From: Hyphomicrobiales bacterium
GTDB lineage: Bacteria; Pseudomonadota; Alphaproteobacteria; Rhizobiales; Xanthobacteraceae
NCBI GenBank assembly: GCA_016201085.1
Contig: JACQDO010000495.1
Coordinates: 1-9,538, forward strand
Length of the DNA: 9,538 bases
Direction of reading: 5' to 3'
Within the stretch, counting starts at the first letter, position 1. Each line of letters opens with the position of its first letter. Positions 1 to 6,242 of the stretch are shown piece by piece. The notes beneath the pieces were generated by a model. The model was given only the letters and a program-made list of their open reading frames with translations, searched no databases and was not told where the DNA came from. Position numbers and translations under genes: made by a program.

Positions 1-885
1 CCGGTGCTCAAGAAGCCGTTCGAGACCGACGAGATCGTCAAGATCGTCCAGGAGCTCAAGCTCGGTTTGCCGGCCGCGGTTGCGCACCGCATCAAACTCG
101 ACGAGGCACTCGATAAAAAATGGATCGAATTCTGGTATCAGCCAAAAATCGATCTGCGCAAGAAACAGCTGGCCGGTGCGGAAGCCTATGCCCGCGCCCG
201 TCATCCGCAGCATGGCATCGTGCTGCCCGGCGCGTTCATGCCGGACGCGCAGGAATCTGCCTTGCTCAAATTGTCGGAGCTTGCCCTTATCAACGCGCTC
301 AAGGCGGGCCTGAGCTTTTCCAATCTCGGCATCAACCTGCGCCTCACCGTCAACATTCCGGTACCCGCTTTGGTGAAGTTGCCGATCGAGGAAATCGTGC
401 GCGCCCAGCGCGGTCATTCCGGCAAATGGGCCGGGCTGATCATCGACGTGCCGGAGGAACAGATCGTCACCGATCTGGGGCTCGCCGTCGAGCTGACCAA
501 TCGGCTGGAGCGGCATAATGTCCGGCTTGCGATCGACGATTTCGGCCGCGGCTTCTCGTTTCTCGCGCGGCTCGGTGAATTGCCTTTCGCCGAGCTTAAG
601 ATCGAGCGCAATTTCGTCAACAACTGCGGCATCGACAAGGTCAATGCGCCGCTCTGCAAGACCGTGATCGACCTCGCGCATAATTTCGGCCGCACCGCCG
701 TCGCCATGGGTATCGAAAAGGCGGCGGATGCTATCGCCCTGGTCAGCATGGGCTGCGACTTCGGTCAGGGTTTCCTGCTCGGGCAGCCGATGCCGGAAGA
801 GCGTTTCGTCTCGCTACTGCGCCAACGCGCGACCACGCAAGGGCGCAATTCGCCAGCTACTGCCGTGCCGCGAGCGCAACCTTGA
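1..885 (+). CDS. Receiver-EAL response regulator, 5' end cut by window edge, degenerate EAL site
   Basis: The frame is open from base 1, so the gene begins outside the window. The first residues (VLKKPFETDEI) look like the end of a receiver domain, with the conserved Lys-Pro of its last beta strand. Residues about 35-275 (counted from the GTG at base 4) are an EAL domain, the c-di-GMP phosphodiesterase fold: FWYQPKIDL, GAEAYAR (the EAL motif as E60-A-Y), VNIP (N117), IDDFG (D178, D179), KIER (K199) and GQGF (Q255). Two residues normally needed for catalysis differ. The Glu of the ExTE motif is Asp148, and the first Glu of the EGVE motif is Met235 (VAMGIE). Metal binding is therefore partly kept while catalysis is probably weak or lost, so a c-di-GMP-binding or purely regulatory role is plausible. 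The stop (883-885) directly abuts the stop of the convergent NDUFS4-type gene. Family assignment is firm; enzymatic state is inferred. Confidence 0.88.
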   Translation, partial: PVLKKPFETDEIVKIVQELKLGLPAAVAHRIKLDEALDKKWIEFWYQPKIDLRKKQLAGAEAYARARHPQHGIVLPGAFMPDAQESALLKLSELALINALKAGLSFSNLGINLRLTVNIPVPALVKLPIEEIVRAQRGHSGKWAGLIIDVPEEQIVTDLGLAVELTNRLERHNVRLAIDDFGRGFSFLARLGELPFAELKIERNFVNNCGIDKVNAPLCKTVIDLAHNFGRTAVAMGIEKAADAIALVSMGCDFGQGFLLGQPMPEERFVSLLRQRATTQGRNSPATAVPRAQP

Positions 886-1191
886 TCAGTGGGTCCAGGC
901 GCCGCGGCGGTGGTAGGCGAAATTGTCCGAATACGACATGCCGTGCCGGCTAGCCGGTTTGGTCTCGGACAGCTGATAGGCTATGCCATGGCGCGCGCAA
1001 TAGGCGATCGCCTCTTCCTTGCTGGCAAAACGCAGGCGTAATTGCTGGCGCATGTCTCCGGACGAGGTCCATCCCATCAGCGGTTCGACCTGGCGCGGCT
1101 CCTCGGGCTCGAAGTCGATCACCCAATCCTTGGTCTTGGCATGGCCGGACTGCATGGCGGTCTTGGAGGGCTGGTATATGCGCGCTGTCAT
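886..1191 (-). CDS. NDUFS4-type accessory subunit of NADH dehydrogenase (complex I)
   Basis: This 101-residue protein matches the ETC complex I conserved-region family (mitochondrial NDUFS4, 18 kDa subunit). Family-type stretches are MTARIYQPSKTAMQSG at the start, GWTSSGDM at 40-47, a Lys-Glu-Glu-Ala-Ile-Ala-Tyr run at 58-64, YSDNF at 87-91 and a WTH end. In mitochondria and in alphaproteobacteria such as Paracoccus this subunit sits on the peripheral arm near the NADH-oxidising module and helps assembly and stability. It is an accessory part, not one of the 14 core Nuo subunits, and here it stands apart from any nuo operon. No signal peptide or membrane segment is visible, as expected for a matrix/cytosolic-side subunit. 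The ATG at 1191-1189 gives the family's usual N-terminus, although no clear Shine-Dalgarno precedes it. A 7-bp hairpin lies 10 bases upstream of the start. Length agrees with bacterial homologues. Confidence 0.9.
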   Translation of the reverse strand: MTARIYQPSKTAMQSGHAKTKDWVIDFEPEEPRQVEPLMGWTSSGDMRQQLRLRFASKEEAIAYCARHGIAYQLSETKPASRHGMSYSDNFAYHRRGAWTH

Positions 1192-1201
1192 GGGATGAAA
1201 C

Positions 1202-1218
1202 CGTCGTTGGTAACGACG
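1202..1218. promoter_or_regulatory. Perfect 7-bp hairpin in the leader of the NDUFS4-type gene
   Basis: CGTCGTT (1202-1208), GGT loop, AACGACG (1212-1218): a perfect inverted repeat whose near edge is 10 bases before the minus-strand ATG at 1191. It occupies the position where a ribosome binding site would sit, and none is evident there. It could be an RNA hairpin limiting translation or a small protein-binding operator. The rest of the intergenic stretch 1192-1409 holds no gene I can support and no convincing -35/-10 pair; a TACAAT at 1310-1315 lacks a matching -35. Confidence 0.4.
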
Positions 1219-1409
1219 CCCTTATTAAGGCCATCGCTGGAGGCTGGCAATCTGCCGCCCGGGGCAGCGGACGCATTGATATGGCGCAAACGCGGCGGCG
1301 CGGCTCTGCTACAATCGCGTGGCCGGTCTGACAACAAAAAGAAGCGTCAATTTCAGGGCCAACGGGCTGGGCTGTCACCTGCCTGGCAACAGAGGGCGAG
1401 GAACCCACA

Positions 1410-2393
1410 ATGAGGCGTTTATTATCGTTATTGATCGCCGGTGTCGTGCTCGGTACCCCGGTCGTTTCGCATGCGCAGTCCACGGCCGACTTTCCGAATC
1501 GGCCGATCCGGCTGGTTGTCGGCTTCGCGCCGGGCGGCGCCACCGACACGCTCGCCCGCTTGTTGACCGGGCCGCTAGGTCAGGAACTCGGACAAACCAT
1601 CATTGTCGAGAACATCGCCGGCGCCAGCGGGTTGCTCGGCTGGCGCAACGTCGCATCCGCCACCCCGGACGGTTATACCCTGCTGCTGGCGGAAAACGCC
1701 GTCGCCATCCGGCCGGGATTCAAGGACATGACACCGGCCTTCGATCCGGTGACACAACTGGAAGCGGTGGCAGCGGTAGCACATTCGCCGCTCGCGCTCT
1801 GCGTGGCCGGCAATGTTGCCGCCAACAATCTCCAGGAACTGGTCGCCCTGTCGAAATCGACGCAGAAGAAACTCAACTATGCCTCCGCCGGCACCAGTTC
1901 GGTTGCCACCCTGGTCTGGGAAGTGGTCAAGGACGGCGCCAAGATCGAGGCGATCAACGTCCCCTATCGCGGCGGCGGTCCGGCCATGGCCGCCATCATC
2001 GCGGCACAGGTCGACATCATCATGGCCTCCAGCCAGGTGGCGAAACCATTGGTCGAAGACAAACGGATCAAGGCGTTTGCCGTCACCGGCAAGCGGCGCT
2101 CACCCGCGCTGCCGAACGTACCGACCTTGGCCGAGCTTGGCGTCAAGCACGCCGATGTCGATTTGCAGTTCTGGTTCGGCGTGTTCGGGCCGAAGGGCAT
2201 GCCCGCCGATGTGAAAGGTAAGTTGGAGCGGGCCATCCAAAAAGCGCTGCAATCGCCTGCCCTGCGCGAGCGGCTGGCCACACTCGACATCACACCGGAT
2301 TTTGGACCGGCGGCGGTCTTGCAAAAGCAGCTCGTCAACGAGATCAAGAACTGGAGCAGCTTCATCGAGGCCAAAGGCCTGACGGCGAATTAG
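1410..2393 (+). CDS. Bug/TctC-family periplasmic substrate-binding protein (tripartite tricarboxylate transporter type)
   Basis: The protein has 327 residues, the usual length for this family. The first 22 residues form a Sec signal peptide: MRRLL, a hydrophobic stretch, then a VSHA cleavage site before Gln23. Family landmarks are RPIRLVVGFAPGGATDTLAR (31-50, with the PGG loop that cradles a ligand carboxylate), VENIAGASGLLG (66-77), the PDGYTLL block (87-93), NVPYRGGGPA in the middle, and P-N-V-P-T-L-A-E-L later. It should bind a small carboxylate or related anion in the periplasm. No TctA/TctB membrane genes are visible, so it is an orphan receptor, as most Bug proteins are; it may feed a distant transporter or act in sensing. 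A GAGGAA Shine-Dalgarno (1398-1403) sits 6 bases before the ATG and decides the start. The hydrolase gene follows in the same direction across a repeat. The ligand cannot be read from sequence. Confidence 0.93.
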   Translation: MRRLLSLLIAGVVLGTPVVSHAQSTADFPNRPIRLVVGFAPGGATDTLARLLTGPLGQELGQTIIVENIAGASGLLGWRNVASATPDGYTLLLAENAVAIRPGFKDMTPAFDPVTQLEAVAAVAHSPLALCVAGNVAANNLQELVALSKSTQKKLNYASAGTSSVATLVWEVVKDGAKIEAINVPYRGGGPAMAAIIAAQVDIIMASSQVAKPLVEDKRIKAFAVTGKRRSPALPNVPTLAELGVKHADVDLQFWFGVFGPKGMPADVKGKLERAIQKALQSPALRERLATLDITPDFGPAAVLQKQLVNEIKNWSSFIEAKGLTAN

Positions 2394-2465
2394 CGCATGA
2401 TCCCGAAAAGCATGTCCTCGACCCCGATCGGGGATGGGAACCGGTTTTCGGAAAAGATTATGCGC
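2394..2465 (+). repeat. Palindromic mosaic repeat, long copy (72 bp)
   Basis: It begins on the base after the TAG of the binding-protein gene and ends about 20 bases before the hydrolase start. Outer arms CGCATGATC and GATTATGCG are near-perfect complements. Inside them CCGAAAA (2403-2409) pairs with TTTTCGG (2445-2451). A central 24-bp module (2411-2434) contains the 12-bp palindrome CCCCGATCGGGG (2422-2433). The same sequence minus that module occurs inverted at 3752-3799. This style of element is common between genes in Bradyrhizobium-related genomes. In RNA it would fold into a long hairpin that could stabilise the upstream message or reduce read-through. Confidence 0.85.
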
Positions 2466-2485
2466 AAGCAAAATTGGAATTCGAC

Positions 2486-3646
2486 ATGAACCGCGGGCCT
2501 TGGATCGATCATTTCGGCGACAATTTTCTATGGTCGAACGCGACCCTGATCCTCAAGGGCATGGCGCCCTATGGCGTGGTTGCGCTCGAGGAGATCGACC
2601 GCGTCTGCGAAAAGTTGCGGGCGCGCGAAAGCGAGCCGGACCGCGGCCAGACCTGGAGGCAAGAGTGGCGCGCGATCGGGGACTTGATCGAGAAGCGCGG
2701 CGATGCGGCGCTTGCCAAGGGCCACAAGATCACCGCCGGCGATTATTATCTGCGCGCCGGTATCTATCATTATAACGCCGAACGTTTCCTCGTGCCGGGC
2801 GCCGACAAGAAGGCGCAAGGCGCGCACGCCTACAAGATCTGGCATCAAGGCATCCGGCTGCGCTGCCCCAATGTCGAATTCGTCGAAGTGCCCTATGAAG
2901 GCACCACGCTTCCAGCGCTGTTCATGAAGGCCCCAACTAGTGCGCCGGCGCCCACGGTCGTCGTGCTCAATGGCATGGACAACGCCAAAGAGATGAGCAT
3001 CTTTTTCTGCGGCCTCGAATTCGCTCGCCGTGGTTACAACACCTTATGTCTCGACGGCCCCGGCATGGGCGAGACGCGCCGGATGCGCGACATGCCGAGC
3101 CGCTACGATTACGAGGTGCCGGGTGCGGCGGCATTCGACTATCTGCAAAAACGCCCCGAAGTGGACGGCAAACGCGTTGCCATCATGGGCTACAGCTTCG
3201 GCGGCTACTACTCATCGCGCATCGCGGCCTTCGAGAAGCGCTACGCCGCCTGCATCGCGCTGTCCGCGCTGCACTGGGACCTCGCCGCCTGGCAGCAGAA
3301 AATCAAAGACGCCAACCGGAACGCGCCGAAATCGGTCGCGCAGTCGAATTTCCAATGGCGCTGGGTCGCCGGCGCCAAGGACGAAGACGAAGGCATCGAA
3401 ATCGCCAGGAAATTCGCCCTGAAGGACGTGGCCAAGCACATCGCCTGCCCGTTCCTCGTCACCCACGGCGGCAACGATCGGGTGGTGCCGGTCGAAAACG
3501 CACAGAAACTCTATGACGCGGTCGGCTCGACCAACAAGACCATCAAGATATTCACCACCGAGGAAGGCGGCGCCGAACATGCGCATGTCGACAACCGCCA
3601 GATCGGCATCGATTTTGCCGCCGACTGGCTGCAAGACAATATGTAG
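2486..3646 (+). CDS. Alpha/beta hydrolase related to 2,6-dihydroxypseudooxynicotine hydrolase/FrsA-type enzymes
   Basis: Counting from the ATG at 2486 this is a 386-residue cytosolic protein with no signal peptide. Residues 1 to about 150 form a mainly helical N-terminal cap. The rest is an alpha/beta-hydrolase core: strand [13 protein letters not shown] with an oxyanion-hole region (157-169), [10 protein letters not shown] (189-198), the nucleophile elbow GYSFGG (Ser237), the acid Asp331 in HGGNDRVVP and the base His365 in GAEHAHVD. Cap size and spacing recall the C-C bond hydrolase of nicotine breakdown and its many unassigned relatives, so the substrate may be a beta-keto or ester compound; this is inference. 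An in-frame TTG at 2474 would add four residues, but GGA at 2476-2478 is a better-placed ribosome site for the ATG. The preceding secreted binding protein may supply the substrate or a related compound. Confidence 0.88.
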   Translation: MNRGPWIDHFGDNFLWSNATLILKGMAPYGVVALEEIDRVCEKLRARESEPDRGQTWRQEWRAIGDLIEKRGDAALAKGHKITAGDYYLRAGIYHYNAERFLVPGADKKAQGAHAYKIWHQGIRLRCPNVEFVEVPYEGTTLPALFMKAPTSAPAPTVVVLNGMDNAKEMSIFFCGLEFARRGYNTLCLDGPGMGETRRMRDMPSRYDYEVPGAAAFDYLQKRPEVDGKRVAIMGYSFGGYYSSRIAAFEKRYAACIALSALHWDLAAWQQKIKDANRNAPKSVAQSNFQWRWVAGAKDEDEGIEIARKFALKDVAKHIACPFLVTHGGNDRVVPVENAQKLYDAVGSTNKTIKIFTTEEGGAEHAHVDNRQIGIDFAADWLQDNM

Positions 3647-3660
3647 TTCAAAGGGTTAGA

Positions 3661-3737
3661 TGGTCGGGGCGGCAGGATTCGAACCTGCGACCCTCTGCTC
3701 CCAAAGCAGATGCGCTACCGGGCTGCGCTACGCCCCG
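3661..3737 (-). tRNA. tRNA-Pro (anticodon UGG)
   Basis: The minus strand folds as a full cloverleaf. The acceptor stem pairs CGGGGCG (3737-3731) with CGCCCCG (3671-3665), with discriminator A and an encoded CCA (3663-3661). The anticodon loop TTTGGGA (3705-3699) carries TGG at 3703-3701, and the T arm has GGTTCGAATCC. C1-G72 is the usual proline feature. It reads the CCN proline family, mainly CCA and CCG. It lies 14 bases past the convergent hydrolase stop. The upstream side is filled by a palindromic repeat and shows no clear separate promoter, so co-transcription with the leftward cold-shock/DUF192 genes is possible. Confidence 0.97.
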
Positions 3738-3751
3738 ACAAACCTTTGCTT

Positions 3752-3799
3752 GCGCATGATCTTATCCGAAAACCGGTACCCACTTTTCGGGATCATGCG
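3752..3799 (-). repeat. Palindromic mosaic repeat, short inverted copy (48 bp)
   Basis: Read on the minus strand it matches the 2394-2465 element over 17 bases at one end and 31 at the other with 3 differences, but lacks the 24-bp central module. The ends CGCATGATC (3753-3761) and GATCATGCG (3791-3799) are perfect inverted repeats, and CCGAAAA (3766-3772) pairs with TTTTCGG (3784-3790). It sits between the DUF192 gene and tRNA-Pro. Confidence 0.85.
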
Positions 3800-3842
3800 T
3801 TAATTGCGGGTTGGTACACACTTGCGGCTGGGCGGGCAACCG

Positions 3843-4115
3843 TCAGCGCCCGCTGAAGATCGGATGCGCTACCCGGTCGCCGGGGGCGATGCCGAGCTTG
3901 CGGGCGGTCCCGCCAATGACCTCCAGCACCGCGCGCACCGGCCCGCCGGACGGGATAACGCGCGTCGACAAGGGCTCGGTGTTCTCGGCAATGCGCAGGA
4001 TGCGCCCATCGCCGCGGATGAACAGCATATCGAGCGGAATATAGGTGTTCTGCATCCAGAAGGAGACCTCCTGGTCGCGGTGGAAGTCGAACACGGTCCA
4101 CCGTAAAACGCGCAT
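3843..4115 (-). CDS. N-terminally truncated DUF192 protein, probably a decayed gene
   Basis: The 90-residue product covers only the C-terminal two-thirds of a DUF192 domain: VFDFHRDQEVSFWMQNTYIPLDMLFI, then RIAENTEPL, PSGGPVRAVLEV and GTARKLGIAPGDRV. Full-length family members are usually 140-170 residues, with a signal peptide and an upstream part of the domain (a beta strand, then a GLMFR-like block). All of that is missing here. The ATG at 4115 has AAGG seven bases upstream and is the best start. A TTG at 4166 would extend it by 17 non-homologous residues. That extension is in the same frame as the upstream cold-shock gene, with no stop between after the cold-shock TGA (4172-4170). The domain's function is poorly known and normally exported; without an export signal this copy is likely non-functional or altered. 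It could still be expressed from the upstream transcript. Confidence 0.75.
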   Translation of the reverse strand: MRVLRWTVFDFHRDQEVSFWMQNTYIPLDMLFIRGDGRILRIAENTEPLSTRVIPSGGPVRAVLEVIGGTARKLGIAPGDRVAHPIFSGR

Positions 4116-4169
4116 GGCTTCGCCTTTACGCGCACGCCAAGTCAGCGGCAATGGGAAAATCGGCAATGG

Positions 4170-4769
4170 TCAGTGCGAGGCCGGCCCGAGCGACCCGCCG
4201 TCCGGATGGACCTCGGCCGCCATCAGCCCCTTAGGGCCGGGTCCGAAACGCACCAATACCGTCTGACCGGGCCGCAGCTCGGCCAGCCCATAGCGACGCA
4301 GCGTTTCCATGTGCACGAAGATGTCGGGCGTGCCCTCGCCGCGGGTGAGAAAGCCGAAGCCGCGCAAGCGGTTGAACCATTTCACCTGGGCCCGCTCGAG
4401 CCCGCTGGTCGCCTGCACCGTGACGTGGGTGCGTGGCGGCAGCATCTGTGCCGGATGGATCGCGGTGGACTCGTCCATCGAGATAATACGGAAGGCTTGC
4501 AAGCCCTTGGGACGTTGCAGCACCTCGCAAACCACCCGCGCGCCCTCATAGGCGGTCTGGAAGCCGTCGCGGCGCAGGCAGGTCACATGCAACAGCACGT
4601 CCGGGCTGCCGTCGTCGGGAATGATGAAACCGAAGCCCTTGGCGACGTCAAACCACTTGATGACACCGGTCATCTCAATGAGGGTACCGGTTTCGTCGAT
4701 GAGTTCTCTGACCGTTCCCGATCGGAGATTGGGCCCAGGCATTTTTGATTCAACCCCGTCAGACGCCAT
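4170..4769 (-). CDS. Two-domain cold-shock (CspA-like) RNA-binding protein
   Basis: The 199-residue protein carries two cold-shock domains. The first (about 35-97) has GVIKWFDVAKGFGFI with RNP1 KGFGFI and RNP2 DVLLH. The second (about 127-188) has AQVKWFNRLRGFGFL, RNP1 RGFGFL and RNP2 DIFVH. A linker of about 30 residues (DESTAIHPAQM...) joins them, and a polar N-terminal tail of about 33 residues precedes them. Single-domain CspA proteins are near 70 residues; this tandem form is typical of rhizobial relatives. It should bind single-stranded RNA or DNA and loosen secondary structure during growth change or cold. The ATG at 4769 gives the long form; Met10 and Met33 are alternatives, and no strong ribosome site settles it. 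The upstream leader contains a small inverted repeat (GCGCC 4795-4799 with GGCGC 4807-4811). The truncated DUF192 gene follows 54 bases downstream. Confidence 0.92.
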   Translation of the reverse strand: MASDGVESKMPGPNLRSGTVRELIDETGTLIEMTGVIKWFDVAKGFGFIIPDDGSPDVLLHVTCLRRDGFQTAYEGARVVCEVLQRPKGLQAFRIISMDESTAIHPAQMLPPRTHVTVQATSGLERAQVKWFNRLRGFGFLTRGEGTPDIFVHMETLRRYGLAELRPGQTVLVRFGPGPKGLMAAEVHPDGGSLGPASH

Positions 4770-4857
4770 AACGCCACGCGTCGTCGTATTTCAGGCGCCT
4801 CTTCAGGGCGCTTCACCGAATCTGTGGTTTCAAGATAACACCGGCCTTCGAACCGCA

Positions 4858-4893
4858 AAGTGCAAAATGTGCTTGCACACAGGCTGTGCACAG
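4858..4893. other. Cluster of TGTGC/GCACA palindromes between sirtuin and cold-shock genes
   Basis: Within 36 bases there are GTGCA (4860-4864), TGTGCTTGCACA (4868-4879) and a perfect 10-bp palindrome CTGTGCACAG (4884-4893). The cluster lies between the end of the sirtuin gene and the start of the cold-shock gene, both minus strand. On the minus strand one hairpin is followed by TTTT, so it could be a weak terminator for the sirtuin gene. It could equally be an operator for the cold-shock gene. Nothing further is visible in 4770-4909. Confidence 0.35.
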
Positions 4894-4909
4894 CGGAACG
4901 CCTTGCGAA

Positions 4910-5671
4910 TCAGCGGGCGATGAAGGGCGCCAGCGCGTCACCGATATCGTCGCGCACCACCAGATCGGCCAGATCGTCGAACTCGGTCGGCTCGCGATTG
5001 ACGATGACGAGGGCGGCGCCGCTGCGTTTCGCCATCAGCGGAAATCCCGCCGCCGGCCAGACCACCAGCGAGGAGCCGACGGCGAGAAACAGGTCGCAGC
5101 TCTTCGATAATTCCTCGGCGCGCTGCATGGCAACGGCCGGCATCGACTGTCCGAACGAGACGGTCGCGGTCTTGATGAAGCCGCCGCAGTCGCAATCCGG
5201 AGCATGCTGGCCGTTGGCGTCGAATTGCTCCTTCACCCAGGTGAGCTCGTAGCGCTGCGCGCATTCCAGACAGGTGGCGTAGGTCGTGTTGCCGTGTAAT
5301 TCGACGACATCGCGCGGCGGGATGCCGGAATCCTGATGCAGATTGTCGATGTTCTGCGTCACCAGCGCCGGCACCTTGCCGGCACGGTAGAGCGAAGCGA
5401 GCGCGCGATGGCCGCGGCCTGGTTTCGCCTGGGCAAAACTCTCCTGCATGACGAAGCGCTGCCGCCAGGCCTCGTCGCGCATCTCGCGGCTCGCCACGAA
5501 GTCGCCGAACTGGATCGGCTGGTTCTTGGTCCACAGACCGCCTGGCGAGCGGAAATCGGGAATTCCGCATTCGGTGGAAATGCCGGCGCCGGTGAAGGGT
5601 ACAATTGTCCGCGCGTCCGCGATCAGGTCGCGCAGTTTCGCAATCGCGGTTTCAAGATCGGGAGCGATCAT
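4910..5671 (-). CDS. Sirtuin, NAD-dependent protein deacylase (Sir2 family)
   Basis: A 253-residue cytosolic enzyme that removes acyl groups from lysine using NAD+, giving nicotinamide and O-acyl-ADP-ribose. Sir2 motifs are in order: FTGAGIS (26-32) for NAD, GIPDFRSPGGLW (36-47), TQNIDNLH (105-112), the catalytic His126 in VELHGN, and GSSLVVWPAAG (199-209). Zinc ligands are Cys134/Cys137 (CLEC) and Cys160/Cys162, the second pair being C-x-C rather than the more usual C-x-x-C. The Ala-Tyr/Arg pattern of desuccinylase (SIRT5/CobB) proteins is not seen after GAGIS, so deacetylase-like specificity is more likely. Longer in-frame starts up to 5761 exist but would overlap glyoxalase I. ATG 5671 (MIAPDLE) matches the usual family start, though its ribosome site is weak. 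It is divergent from glyoxalase I with a 55-bp gap. Confidence 0.94.
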   Translation of the reverse strand: MIAPDLETAIAKLRDLIADARTIVPFTGAGISTECGIPDFRSPGGLWTKNQPIQFGDFVASREMRDEAWRQRFVMQESFAQAKPGRGHRALASLYRAGKVPALVTQNIDNLHQDSGIPPRDVVELHGNTTYATCLECAQRYELTWVKEQFDANGQHAPDCDCGGFIKTATVSFGQSMPAVAMQRAEELSKSCDLFLAVGSSLVVWPAAGFPLMAKRSGAALVIVNREPTEFDDLADLVVRDDIGDALAPFIAR

Positions 5672-5674
5672 TGC

Positions 5675-5682
5675 TATATAAT
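5675..5682 (+). promoter_or_regulatory. Candidate -10 element for glyoxalase I
   Basis: TATATAAT, the most AT-rich stretch in the 55-bp gap between the sirtuin and glyoxalase I starts, contains TATAAT at 5677-5682, 44 bases before the glyoxalase ATG. No good -35 is seen at 16-18 bases upstream; the nearest candidate, TTTCAA at 5650-5655, is 21 bases away. Confidence 0.3.
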
Positions 5683-5726
5683 GGCGCAAGCTCGGGCGGC
5701 TGCCCATCGTTCGTGAGGTTTCCACC

Positions 5727-6182
5727 ATGAGATATCTGCACACCATGCTGCGCGTGCGCAATCTGGATGCCGCGCTCGATTTCTACTGCAACAAGCTCGG
5801 CCTCAAGGAAAGCCGTCGCCGCGTCGACGAGAAGAACCGCTACACGCTGGTGTTTCTGATCGCGCCGGGCGACGAGGCGCTGGTCGAGACCAGCAAGAAA
5901 TCCGGCCGGCCCGGGCTGGAGGTGGAGCTGACCTACAACTGGGACAGCGAGGACTATGGCGAGGCACGTTATTTCGGCCACCTCGCCTATGAGGTCGACG
6001 ACATCTACGCCACCTGCGAGCGGCTGATGCAGGCGGGCGTGACCATCAACCGGCCGCCGCGCGACGGCGTCATGGCCTTCGTGCGCTCGCCCGACAAGCA
6101 TTCGATCGAGCTGCTGCAAAAGGGCGGCGCGCTGCCGCCGCAGGAACCGTGGACGTCGATGCCCAATACCGGCAAGTGGTAA
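5727..6182 (+). CDS. gloA: Lactoylglutathione lyase (glyoxalase I)
   Basis: The 151-residue protein belongs to the vicinal-oxygen-chelate superfamily. It converts the hemithioacetal of methylglyoxal and glutathione into S-lactoylglutathione, the first step of methylglyoxal detoxification in the cytosol. All four metal ligands of the Ni-type enzyme appear at expected places: His5 (MRYLHTMLRV), Glu67 (VELTYNW), His85 (FGHLAYEV) and Glu128 (HSIELL). It is about 16 residues longer than E. coli GloA (135), partly from an insertion near residues 48-63 (GDEALVETSKKSGRPG) and partly from a C-terminal tail. GAGG at 5715-5718, eight bases before the ATG, fixes the start. It is transcribed away from the sirtuin gene and toward tRNA-Glu. 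No glyoxalase II gene lies in the window. Confidence 0.95.
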   Translation: MRYLHTMLRVRNLDAALDFYCNKLGLKESRRRVDEKNRYTLVFLIAPGDEALVETSKKSGRPGLEVELTYNWDSEDYGEARYFGHLAYEVDDIYATCERLMQAGVTINRPPRDGVMAFVRSPDKHSIELLQKGGALPPQEPWTSMPNTGKW

Positions 6183-6196
6183 TTGGCCCGGTTCCC

Positions 6197-6224
6197 TTGC
6201 TGATGGCGGCGAAGCTCTTTATAC
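6197..6224 (+). promoter_or_regulatory. Candidate sigma-70 promoter of tRNA-Glu
   Basis: TTGCTG (6197-6202) and TTATAC (6219-6224) are separated by 16 bases, and transcription would start roughly 10 bases before the tRNA. The match is moderate (TTGaca/TATAat consensus) and the location is right for a separate tRNA promoter in the 60-bp gap after gloA. Confidence 0.45.
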
Positions 6225-6242
6225 GTCCCGCCTTATTCAGTT

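Noticed and set aside
1319..2221. A 300-codon plus-strand open frame overlapping the binding-protein gene
   Set aside because: Its composition is an Arg/Gly-rich shadow of the true frame, which has a signal peptide and all family motifs.
3661..3799. tRNA-Pro plus nearby repeat as an integration site for a mobile element
   Set aside because: No integrase, no duplicated tRNA 3' end and no phage or transfer genes are visible in the window.
2394..3799. Repeats as a CRISPR array or insertion-sequence ends
   Set aside because: There are only two copies 1.3 kb apart with ordinary genes between, no regular spacers and no transposase; they fit intergenic palindromic elements.
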